From JAIBJN01 sp963802795 (lineage in GTDB: Bacteria > Actinomycetota > Thermoleophilia > Gaiellales > Gaiellaceae): a stretch of 64,000 bases of DNA. Below the pieces are notes generated by a model. The model did not search any database, was not told where the DNA came from, and was given only the letters and a program-made list of their open reading frames with translations. Below, piece after piece: positions 44,016-53,870 of the stretch; position 1 is the first letter of the stretch, and every line of letters starts with the position of its first letter. The DNA is taken from assembly GCA_963802795.1 (NCBI GenBank), contig CAWDJV010000006.1, forward strand, positions 100,914 to 164,913, given 5' to 3'. The translations under genes and the position numbers were made by a program.

Positions 44016-46194
44016 CAGTACTGGTCGAATGCCCAGGCGGCGCGGGCGAGTTCCTCTGGAGGCTCTTCAGCTACCACCACGTCCAGCCGGTCGCGCGCCC
44101 GCGTCATCGCCACGAAGGCCGCGCGCACATCCCTAGCCCGAGCTTCGTTCCGCGCCGCCGGGTCGAGGCCGGGACGTTTCGGAGGCCATGTCGCCGCGTT
44201 CAGACCGGTCACGACGACGTGCTTGAACTCGAGGCCCTTGGCCCGATGGAAGGTGCCTGCCCAGACGACCGGCTTGTGCACTCCTTCGTAGCGCGCAAGA
44301 TCGTCGTTAGGGACGCCTGCCGCCTGGAGTGCCGAGCGAAGGCGGTCGACCTGAGCGTTCGTCGGCGCCAGGACGGCTGTGTCGCCGGGGTCAGCGCCAA
44401 GCTCGATCGCCTCGCTAACGATCTCGGCAGCAAGCGCCGCTTCCTCTCCGGCCGGGGCAACCCAAAGGCCCGGGGACGTCCCGTCGCGCATCGGAAGGGG
44501 CGACTCCTCCGCGTCGCGAACTGACGGCGAGCTCCTCATCGAGGTCGTCGAAGGCCTCACCCTCGATGAACGCCTGCGCGGCAGCCCAAATCGAGTAGGT
44601 GTTCCGCCAATTCGTTCGCAGCACAGTCGCCCGACCGCGAACGTCGATGCCCAGCTGGAGCAGCGAGAAGCCGCCGGGATAGATCGCCTGCTGGCCGTCG
44701 CCGACGAGCGTGAGGTTTGGCTCTGGGAGCCCTCCCGCCATCTCTGCCAGCATGTGGACTGCCGTCTCGCCCAGATCCTGAGCCTCGTCAGCGACGATCG
44801 CGTCGTAGCGCTTCGTCGCCGTCCCTTCGCGGAGGACCGTCAGCGCATCACGACGCAGTTCCGGCCAGTACGTCAGCCTCGCGCGACGCCATCCGACGCT
44901 CGTAGTCCTCGTACGCATCCCAGACCGCCGCCCGTGCCTCTTCGGGTAGTCGCGTCCCCCGTCCTGCACGTAGGAGATGCAGCGTACTCGTCCAGGTCGG
45001 TGATCGAGCGGCCGATGATCATGTGGTCGAGCTCCTCCTCGAGCCCGATCTCGCTGAGGCCGCCGAGCCGATGGCTGCCGCTTCTCCCAGATCTCGTGGA
45101 TCAACGCCCTCCGCCGAGACTCGTCCGCGATCTCGCGGCGTTCCTCCTCCCGACTCGTAGAGCTCGTACGCCAGCTGGTTCACTGTCCGGCAGTCACACG
45201 ACCTCGCACGGGTTCCGGGAACGAGGCCAGAAGTGCTCCCAGACCTTCGGCAGTGTGTTGACGAAGGTCGTGAGCAGGATCTCGCCGCCCGTCTCGTCGG
45301 CCAGGTATCGCGCCCGGTGGAGCGCGACAACCGTCTTGCCGGTGCCAGCGCCGCCTCGAACACGTGAGGGCCCAACGACTGGACGCTGCACCGCTCCAGC
45401 TGTGATGGATGGAGATACACCATCCAGTCCTCGATGTCAGCGTCGAGAAGCGCGAGGAAGGCTCGCGCGTCGTCGATTGCGACGAGCGACGTGGCGGAGT
45501 ACTTCGAAGCAAGACGCTCGGCGGCCTCCTGCTCCTCAGCTCGATCAGCTCGCCACCGAGCTCCTTCCCGACGATAGTTCTCCGGCCGCTCCCACAGCTC
45601 GGCGACGAAGCGGATGACCTCGGCGTCGACGCCGAGTCGAACGAGCGCGCGATCCGGTAGGAGCTCCGGTGGGATGCGTCGCAGCTCATCAATCGCCCAG
45701 TCGCCAAGACCGATCGTGCGCAGTTCGGCGTCGCTGAAGACGGAGACCGGGTTTTGTACGGGATCCCTGCGCGCCGGTCGCACCACGGGATGTCTCGTGG
45801 GAGGCACCGCTGGGCGTCGAGCCGGCGGCTCCGTCGCGACGGTGCGCAGCCCCGTGCTGGAGGGTACAACCGTGATCTTGTCGGCGGTCGAGTAGTCGCC
45901 GTCCGCCTTGCGACGGAACACGTGATGAAGAACGACATCCGCACCGAGGGGCTGGAAGACAGCTCTGTAATCCCCGATGCGGAGCCGCCAAAGTCCGTCA
46001 CGGCTCTCCAGCTTCCTCACGTCGAGGTTCTGTGCGCCAAGTTGTCCGTCTACCCAAGCGGGCAGGCGCAGGATCTGGTCGACGATCGTCCTTCGATCGT
46101 CCTCAGGGATCGAGCGATCCCACTTCCAGCGCTTCGGAAGGAACACCCTCCCCTCCGCGCGCTCGCTCAAGAGCGCCGCCTCGACCACCGTCAA
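44015..46194 (-). pseudogene. RelE/ParE-like domain fused to a UvrD-type helicase, several frameshifts
   Basis: The N-terminal 100 residues are RelE/ParE-like (FLPKRWKWDRSIPEDDRRTI, LESRDGLWRLRIGDYRAVFQ, VVLHHVFRRKADGDY). A linker follows, then an SF1 motor: VRGGAGTGKTVVALHRARYL (Walker A), LTTFVNTLPKVW, YDAIVADEAQDLG (Walker B), LVGDGQQAIYPGGFSLLQLG, LRTNWRNTYSIW, TFHRAKGLEFKHVVV and AFVAMTRARDRLDVV. The helicase half is split among frames near 45,370, 45,160, 45,060, 44,900 and 44,520. The joined length is about 720 residues. The start is weak (TTG 46194 or GTG 46188). Proteins of this architecture occur in defence regions, but their activity is unknown to me. Confidence 0.75.
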
Positions 46195-46251
46195 TGACCC
46201 TTTCGTAGTACGACTCGCCAGATACTTTGTCGGCTTCGAGGCAGCGGTTCA

Positions 46252-46606
46252 TTAGGGCGTCATGACGGCGAGCTGCCCCGCCCCCGCACGGTCTCCCAGC
46301 ACTTCGCCCTCGACGTATTCCCTCAGCCCCGACGGCAACGTGAAAAATCGGAATCCTCGAGCGGTCGCCATCCGCTCAACCTTGTGGCGGTCACGCAGCG
46401 AGGTCAGGCCGCTGTCAGCAGTACGAGCAATGCGGCCGCCCGCGGACCTCACTTGCCGGGACGACGTGGTAGGCGTTCTGCACCCACTCTGGGTCCATGT
46501 TTCGTCCCCTCACCCAGGGACAGTCCAGCTCGTGAACCTTGCCGCGTCCGTTCCTGAGGATGAGCTTCTTGGTCTCATCCCTTCGGTTCATCCGGTCCCC
46601 ATGCAT
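46252..46606 (-). pseudogene. Small Cys/His-rich, possibly zinc-binding protein, frameshifted
   Basis: The first part (from 46606) reads LRNGRGKVHELDCPWVRGRN and ends EVRGRPHCSYC, an H-x3-C...H-C-x2-C pattern like the small Ada-type zinc motif found in cell-wall and nuclease proteins. The frame closes at 46415, but the overlapping frame continues as TADSGLTSLRDRHKVERMA and RFFTLPSGLREYVEGEVLGD to 46252. A one-base error would fuse them into about 115 residues. Unknown function, same strand as the RelE-UvrD gene and just upstream of it. Confidence 0.45.
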
Positions 46607-46924
46607 GCGACCCTCCTCGTTCTATGCCCCGGAGTGTAGGAGGCAGATTCAAGTCGCGCAGCGCTCAACAGCCATGTGAGCGATGCCGAGTCGGGGGGCC
46701 GGACTAGCCGTCGCGCGTGACCGGCAGAGTGGGCTCGTCCGCAGCTGCTGACATCCGGCTGACACAACAGCCCCAAGGCGCGCCAGAGCGTCGATTTGCG
46801 GCCAACCCAACTTCCAGGCTGGGACCCCGTGTGGAAAGTCGCAATCGGCATACCCCGGGCTCGTTGGCCTTTGACGGCGAGTGTGAATAATGCCTTGCGT
46901 GTTCGCTCCAAGGTCTCCACTCGA
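46607..46924. other. 318-base gap between divergent units; no gene recognised
   Basis: Open frames exist on both strands but none shows a family motif or a good ribosome-binding site. The segment lies between the minus-strand RelE-UvrD/zinc-protein unit and the plus-strand drm genes, so it should contain both promoters. I see no convincing -35/-10 pair. Confidence 0.4.
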
Positions 46925-49900
46925 TGACGGCTTCTGGGAGGCGTCGAACGCTCCCAGGCGCGCGAGCGACTCGTCGAGGCGCTGCATTACGAGCTTCTCG
47001 GCCCTTCCGCGGAAGACGAGGAGCTTTCGGAATCGCCCGTTACGCGGTATTTGACGGGGCTGCTAGCGCCGTTCGGAACTGGCGTCTTGCCCAGCGAGCA
47101 TGACGTCTCGCTCGCCCCGAGTGATGGTGACGAGGACGCAGGAGGATCCGAGTCCGCGCCACCGATCTCGCAAGCGATGACACCCTCATCGATCGGTATC
47201 TCTTTCCTAGTCTCCGATGACGTCGACTCGGTGGTAGTGACCGCCGGCTGGGGCGAGTACTGCCGCTTGAAGGCGGACGATGAGTCGCACGAGGAGGAGC
47301 CGGAACCCGCAGGGTTCGAAGAGGACGAGTTGCCTCCGGCGGACGACGCCGAGGGCGATGGGGGCCGCCGGCGGAACCGTCCGCGTTGGAAGCGGCAGCC
47401 AGCGCACCCCCCGCCCGTCGCGCTCGCGCTCGCTCCGGAAGAGGGGCTTCAGCGAGTCCCGCTCGACGACAGCAAAGAAATCACCTTGGAACACCTAACT
47501 CGACCCGTCTCCGGTCATTACGCAGTGAGCGTGTTCTTGGTGAACCGGCGACCTGAGTCGGAGCGGGGCCGCGCCTCCGCTGATCGGTGGATTTTCCAGC
47601 CAACGATCGTGGTGCGGGGCATCGAAGACGCTGCAGTGTTTCAGCCGCGAGACTTAGAACCGTCGCTTGGTCAACCCGACCGCGACCTCGAGTCGAACCG
47701 TCTGCTGTACCGAAACAAGCGTGAGTTCGCCGTCGGACACGGTTGCGGCGCCGAATGGACGGTGGACGGTTCCGAGCAGATGGCACACGAGGTACGGGCC
47801 ACCCTCATCCCCGACTACGAACTCCCGAGAGTCGAAGCGCGAGCGCTTCAGGGTGACGGCCTTGAGATGGCCGTGCTCGCCAACGTCGAGAGTGCGGGAA
47901 CGCTTCGCCAGCTGCTTGAACCTCTTACCGCGGGATATCGGGACTGGATCGAGACGAAGCGGGCTGAGGTTCCTTCGCTCGATTCAAACTTGCAGCCGAC
48001 AGCAAGTGAACACTTGGATCGGTGTGTAGAGGCACTCGAGCGGGTCGAGGACGCGATCAACCTCCTCGAGTCAGACGAGGCCGCGCTTCAAGCGTTCCGC
48101 TTTGCGAACGAGGCGATGCTGCTGCAGAGGTCTCATACGGTCTGGGCCGCCGCTCGCCGCAAGGGGCCCGAGACGGCTCCAGCTGATCCGGTGATGCAGG
48201 GACGATGGCGACCGTTTCAGCTCGCGTTCATTCTCCTAAACCTTCGCGGCTTAGCCGAGCCCACACCACGGGGACCGACGCACTGGGGACCTCTTTGGTT
48301 CCCGACGGGCGGAGGGAAGACCGAGGCCTATCTCGGACTCACCGCGTTCACGCTCGCCTACCGCCGTCTGCGAACCGGCCGGGGCCCGCGACGGATGCGG
48401 GGATCTCGGTGCTCATGCGCTACACGCTGCGGCTTCTACGATCCAGCAGTTTCAGCGCGCGTCGACGCTCATTTGCGCGTGCGAGGTCATTCGGCGACGC
48501 GACGCGAAGCGGTGGGGTGCTCGGCGATTCTCTATCGGGCTCTGGGTCGGGTCAGGCGACGCCAACACGCACGCCGAATCGCGCAGCGCATCAGCGCGAC
48601 TCCGGGCGGCGAGAGCGGCAGACGAGAAGAACCCTGTCAGCTCGAAAGCTGCCCGTGGTGCGGTGAGACGCTGACCGTCAAGGACTACATCGATGATGGT
48701 GACGCGCTCGAACGGACGCGTACTGCCCGCGGCATGAGTGCGAGTTCTCTCGTGGTCGACAGTCACCGCTGCCCGTAATCATGGTCGACGAGGAGATCTA
48801 CCGCGAGTGCCCGAGCATGGTCATCGCGACCGTCGACAAGTTCGCGCAGATGCCGTGGAACGGCGAGATCCAGGCACTCTTCGGGCGCGTTGTCGGGAGT
48901 GCGAGAAGTGCGGCTTCTCTGACGGCCGACTCAGACCATCAGCCCGGCCACGGGCCGAGCGGTCCACCCGACGGAGCGGCTCGCGCCACCCGATCTGATC
49001 ATCCAGGACGAGCTGCACCTCATTTCCGGCCCGCTCGGGACGCTCGTCGGGCTCTACGAGACCGCGGTCGAGCGCTTGCAGCCGATCCGATGGCGACGAG
49101 CGTGTCGTCCCAAGGTGGTCGCCTCGACGGCGACGATCCGTCGCGCGTCGAGCAGGTGCAGGCTCTCTTCGATCGCGAGCTGCGCGTCTTCCCTCCGCCG
49201 GGGCTGGAGCCCGAGGACTCGTTCTTCGCGTCGAGCAGCCGATCCCGACGGACAGCCCGGGCCGGCTGTACGTCGGCGTGATGGCGCCGGGCAAGAGCAT
49301 GAAGACGGCGGTCGTGCGGGTCGACGTCGATCCTGCTCGGCGTCGGCGCTGGCTCGCGCGAGAGCGACGCCGAGGCTCGCCGACCCGTACCTGACCTCGT
49401 CGTCTACTTCAACAGCCTTCGCGAGCTCGGCGGCGCCGTTCGGCTGATGGACGACGACGTCGTCTCGCGGCTCGATCAGCTGCGGAACGCGTGGACTGCC
49501 CAGGCGCGTCCCGCCCAATCTACGAGGAGCTGACGAGCAGGGTCTCGTCGGACAGATCCCGACGCTGCCTGCGCCAGCTCGAGCGCACGACGCCGAGCGC
49601 GACGAGATCGAGTCCAGTACCGCTCGATGCGGTGCTCGCGAGCAACATGATCTCGGTCGGCGTCGACATCGACCGGCTGGGGCTGATGACGGTCATCGGG
49701 CAGCCCAAGACGACCGCGGAATACATCCAGGCGACGAGTCGCGTCGGCCGCCAGACGTGCGCCCGGTCTCATCGTGACCTCTACAACTGGATCCGTCCGC
49801 GCGACCTCTCGCACTACGAGCGGTTCCGCCACTACCACGCAACCTTCTACCGGCACGTCGAGGCTGTCAGCGCCACGCCCTTTTCGTCCCGTGCGCGCGA

Positions 49901-50269
49901 CCGTGGTCTTCCCGGCGCATTCGTGGCGCTCGCTCGACTGGGCGACTTCGATCTCACGCCCGAGTTAGCTGCCGATAGTTTCGACCCAGACAAGGCGAGC
50001 GTCTCCGTCGCGGTCGAGCACTTCCGGCGACGGGCCGAAGCCGTAGCGGAGGCGCAGACCGCTAGCGACGTCCAGCGTCAGTTACAAGCACTTGTGAGCG
50101 AGTGGGAAATTTCGCTGCGGAACCATTGCGTTATGGATGGCGGTCCCCAGACCGAACCAAGCTGCCGCCGTCGGACGTTCTGCTCCGCCAAGCTGAGGGC
50201 GGCCAAGTTGGCCACTGGGATGCCCCAGGATCGCTGCGTGAGGTCGAGGAGACGAGTCCGTCTACGTAA
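46925..50269 (+). pseudogene. drmA: DISARM helicase DrmA-like protein, several frameshifts
   Basis: The joined protein is about 1,110 residues. N-terminus: MTASGR from the ATG 46925, then after one shift ERLVEALHYELLGPS and RYLTGLLAPFGTG, typical of DrmA. Helicase motifs are WFPTGGGKTEAYLGLTAF (Walker A, about 48,300), CPWCGETL (possible zinc site), TVDKFAQMPW, QDELHLISGPLGTLVGLYE (DExH, about 49,010), ASTATIRRA, and ASNMISVGVDIDRLGLMTVI followed by IQATSRVGR (motifs V-VI). The C-terminus reads SDVLLRQAEGGQVGHWDAPG and ends EETSPST at the TAA 50267-50269. Frame changes cluster at 48,390-49,560. In DISARM, DrmA with DrmB forms the DNA-binding/translocating core that blocks phage DNA. Confidence 0.85.
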
Positions 50270-50278
50270 TGGGTCTGG

Positions 50279-52075
50279 ATGGCTCGTAGGCGAGCGGGTT
50301 CAGGCTCGACGCGTCCGAGGATCCTGGGCGAGCTTCGACCGAGTCAGGTGGTTGGCACTTTTGGTCCCGGCGCAGTCGTTGACCTTCCTACAGCATCGCT
50401 CATCATCGCTGGAACCAATTTCTGGACGTCCGAAGCCCTCGCCTGATTGATGAGCCGCGGCTTCAAAGCATGCTCCGGTTAACGCGTTCTACCGCCCCGC
50501 GGTGAAGTCGGATCCAGGTTCGTCGGCGTACCTGCTTTCCCGTTTCCCCGGTTTCTCGTGTGCTCTCGCTGTGAGCGGCTCGCGCCGTACACGAACTTCC
50601 TTTTGACGGCCGTTCGTTCCGGTGCGGCCAGAGCCATAAGGGCGCCGTTCCCCAAGGCGGCCCGTTTGCTTTTCCTGCGCGCTTTGTTGTCGCGTGCCCG
50701 GCGGGACACTCGATGATTTTCCGTGGTACGCCTACGTGCATAAGGGAGCGCGGCGAAATGCCAGCCGGATCTTGTCTTTTGGGGCTCCGGAAGCTCGGGC
50801 TCGGTCGGTGACCTCCACGTTCGCTGTCGACGCTGCAGCAGGGACAGGAGTCTTGGCGCGGCGTTTGGTCCGGGTGCCGCGAAGGTTCTTGGTCGATGCC
50901 GTGGACGTCGACCATGGCTCGGCGACGGGTACGACGAGGACTGCGACAAGCCGCTGCGGACCCTTCTGCGGGGCGCGTCGAACCTCTACTTCCCGATCGT
51001 TCAGAGCGCACTCTCGATTCCCGAGTGGGACGACCCCATCCAGGCGGCGATCGCTCGGTACGAGGAGAACCTCCAGAAGATCACGACTACCGAGGACATA
51101 GAGCTGCTCTTGAGGATGGGGGTCTTGCCGGAGCTGCAGGGATTCGACCCGGCGCGATCCTGAAGGCGCTCGAGCTGCGGCGCCACCAAGCGGAGCACCC
51201 ACCGACCGCAGTGGACATCCGCCATGAGGAGTTTCGAGCCCTACGTCCGCAGCCGAACGCCGCCGACGAGCACCGCCGCGAGTTCGAGATCGAACCGGTC
51301 GACGTCCCGCGTGATTCGACAACCTGATCGAGCGCGTGGTGATCGTCCGGCGCTTGAAAGAGGTGCGTGCGCTCGACGGATTCTCCCGCATCGATAGTGC
51401 ATTCGACGTCGCGCTCGATGACGAGCAGCGGAGAGGTTCCAGCGTCAGCGCCTCAGCGGAGAAGAGCTGTACTGGCGACCTGCGGTGGAGCTGCGCGGCG
51501 AGGGCGTCTTTATCGAGTTGCGTGAGGACGAGCTCACGGCGTGGGAGGAACGAGCGGCCGTCCAGCGCTTGTCGAAGACGCTTGAGCACGCGCACGCGAC
51601 GTGGCGACACGAGCGCGAGCTGCCTCCCGCCGCGCTTTCCTGGGAGTCGTATGTCCTGCTGCATTCGCTCGCGCACATGTTGATCAACGGGCTCTCGCTT
51701 GATTGCGGCTACTCATCGACCTCGATCCGCGAGCGGATCTATTCGTCGGTCGGTGAAGACAACCGAATGGCTGCGATCCTGCTCTACACCGCGACCCCTG
51801 ACTCCGATGGCAGCCTCGGCGGTCTTGCTGATCAAGGCCGACCCGAGAGGCTGGGAACGGTCCTGAAGGACTGCCTCGAGCGAGCCCATTACTGCTCGTC
51901 TGACCCTCTGTGCGGCCATCAAGCGGCCGCCGAGGTCGGCCTCCTCAATGGCGCGGCGTGCCATGCCTGCCTCCTGGTGGCTGAGACGTCGTGTGAGCGT
52001 GCGAATCGGTATCTCGACCGAGCCCATGTCGTGGAGACCGTTGCGCAACTCGGTGCGAGCTACTTCCCCATCTGA
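50279..52075 (+). pseudogene. drmB: DISARM DUF1998-domain DrmB-like protein, several frameshifts
   Basis: The ATG at 50279, 9 bases after the drmA stop, gives LGELRPSQVVGTFGPGAVVD, the DrmB N-terminus. After shifts near 50,440, 50,560 and 50,690 the pieces RLQSMLRLTRFYRPAV, DDFPWYAYVHKGA (preceded in another frame by CPAGH) and LRGASNLYFPIVQSALSIP follow. The C-terminal DUF1998 block is clean: SWESYVLLHSLAHMLINGLS, CGYSSTSIRERIYSS and LNGAACHACLLVAETSCERA with its cysteines. The joined length is about 595. It partners DrmA in DISARM. Confidence 0.86.
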
Positions 52076-52860
52076 TGCCGCGGGTCTTGCGGCCGCGTCG
52101 GCGGAACTCGCGGCGACCGAGACTCCGGACCGCGTCGAGCGCTTCATCTCGCTGCTTCGCGACGGACAAGTGTCGCCGGAGACACCGGCGGGGACACTCC
52201 AGGACCGTCTTGCCCTGCCCTCCTCGCGGCTTACGCAGTACATCCGACTTCTGGATCTCGGACGAAGCGCCGACGTCTCCTCGCTGGAGATGGCTCTTGT
52301 CCTACAGGGGGCGGTGGCCGCAGCGGAACTTGTTCGCTCGCGCGCGCCGCTTCTAGAGGTGGCCCGCACCGGACCCGCTGGTGGCGTCTTTCACCTGCGG
52401 ACGACTGGAACTGTCTCGCGCGAGATCATCGACGCTGCGAAGACGAAGCTTCTCCTCGTCGGCTATAGCGTGACGGGCTCACCGAATGATGCGGGGCTAG
52501 CGTCGCAAACGCTCGCTGGGATCCGGCATGCGGCGCGGTCGTGGCGTAGTCGTGACAGCCTTGCTCCATCGTGAACCAAAGAATCGCCAAGCCTTGCTGG
52601 CTTCATGGCCTCCGGCGTCGCCGGCCCCATCAATCTTTACCTGGCCTGAGGCACCACATGATGTGATGACGAAGCTACATGCGAAGGTGATCATCGCCGA
52701 TGGGCGGGACGCGCTCATAACGTCAGCGAACCTCACGTACCACGGATACGAGGCGAATATTGAGATCGGCGTCAGGGTCGCCGGTGAACCCGCACGCTTG
52801 GTCGAAGATCACTTCCGCGATTTGATCCGCGCGGAGGAATTGATCCTCTGGACGGACTAA
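52053..52860 (+). CDS. drmC: DISARM phospholipase-D-fold protein DrmC-like, one frameshift
   Basis: The protein of about 268 aa has an N-terminal helical part (RVERFISLLRDGQVSPETPA) and a PLD domain with one HKD motif: KLHAKVIIADGRDAL then ITSANLTYHGYEANIEIGV near the C-terminus. One shift at about 52,515-52,530 joins SQTLAGIRHA to RGRGVVVTALLHREP. The GTG at 52053 overlaps drmB by 23 bases; an ATG at 52075 overlapping the drmB stop is in the wrong frame as written. DrmC is the PLD-like component found in both DISARM classes. Confidence 0.84.
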
Positions 52861-52868
52861 GCGGCTCG

Positions 52869-53870
52869 TTAGACGCGATACCGGAGCCACCGGACCAAGG
52901 CGCGTGCAGGACCCGTCAGTTGCCTTGGTGGGATCTGACCCATGACCTCGTGTGGCTCCGGTGGTCCTAGCCCGGCGCCTATGAGACCTCCGCGCAGCAT
53001 GCTCAAGTCGGCAGCAGTGAGAGGTGGCTTTTCGCGGATCTCCGCCTGAAAGTCGGCCCACCCGACAACGTGCGCGAGACAGCCCGCGGCATCCGTCGAT
53101 TGCACGTTGATGACAACCCACTCGCTGCTCCAGGGCTCCGTGTAGGCGAAGACGATTGCTGCTTGGCCATCACCCATATCTCTGAGCAGCCGATCAACAG
53201 GCTCTGCAAACGCGAGCGGTCTTGCGGGCGCCTCAATGCCGGGAAGGACGAGGAAGGCGTCCCCATCGGCACGAACCGCCAGCGACCGGAACACCTTCAG
53301 CCCAGGCTTGCCGAGCCGACGATCGAGGACATACTCGAGCGCGTGGGGTGCTCGGGAAACATCGTCTGCAGTCGCTTTGAGGAACCGCGCGCTCACCCAA
53401 TTCGTGTCGGAATCGAGGGGTTCCACGCTCGCTTCTCCCGGTGTCAAACGTGATGGCGCGAACCATCGGTACGCACCCGAGAGCGAGATCGGTCGCGGCG
53501 CGCCCAATAGAAGTACATGAGCGCGGTTCGCGGCGCCCGCGGATGTCCACAGCGTAAGGTCGACCACTGCTCCCAGTGCTTCCGCGAGCGCTGGAAGATG
53601 TTCAACCGGACCCCAGAGTTTACTGGGCACCGAGCCTTCAAGCGGCGTGAGCGGGGAGAGTGTCACGGGACCGATACCTGCGCCGTTCACCCAACCGCCC
53701 TTGGTGGTGGTCAGCCCTTCGCGAGCAAGAAGCTGTTGAATCTCAAAGCGTCCTCGTGAGCACCTTCGTAGGTACTGCCCGAACCTGCCGCCCACTCGGG
53801 GTGGGGGTTTCCCCTCATAGACGCCATCGATGATTCGCGAGAGCTGCGCCAGCTCGCTCGCGCTCACCAT
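52869..53870 (-). CDS. Unrecognised protein (333-334 aa) paired with the beta-CASP nuclease
   Basis: I recognise no family. The intact soluble protein opens VSASELAQLSRIIDGVYEGK, has a basic N-terminal third (FGQYLRRCSRGRFEIQQLLA) and an alpha/beta middle (AVVDLTLWTSAGAANRAHVL, GLKVFRSLAVRADGDAFLVL), and ends RQLTGPARALVRWLRYRV. No transmembrane segment or obvious catalytic motif is visible. Its ATG at 53870 (or GTG 53873) overlaps the stop of the upstream MBL gene, so the two are translationally coupled. Its 3' end is 8 bases from the convergent drmC stop. Confidence 0.65.
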   Translation of the reverse strand: MVSASELAQLSRIIDGVYEGKPPPRVGGRFGQYLRRCSRGRFEIQQLLAREGLTTTKGGWVNGAGIGPVTLSPLTPLEGSVPSKLWGPVEHLPALAEALGAVVDLTLWTSAGAANRAHVLLLGAPRPISLSGAYRWFAPSRLTPGEASVEPLDSDTNWVSARFLKATADDVSRAPHALEYVLDRRLGKPGLKVFRSLAVRADGDAFLVLPGIEAPARPLAFAEPVDRLLRDMGDGQAAIVFAYTEPWSSEWVVINVQSTDAAGCLAHVVGWADFQAEIREKPPLTAADLSMLRGGLIGAGLGPPEPHEVMGQIPPRQLTGPARALVRWLRYRV

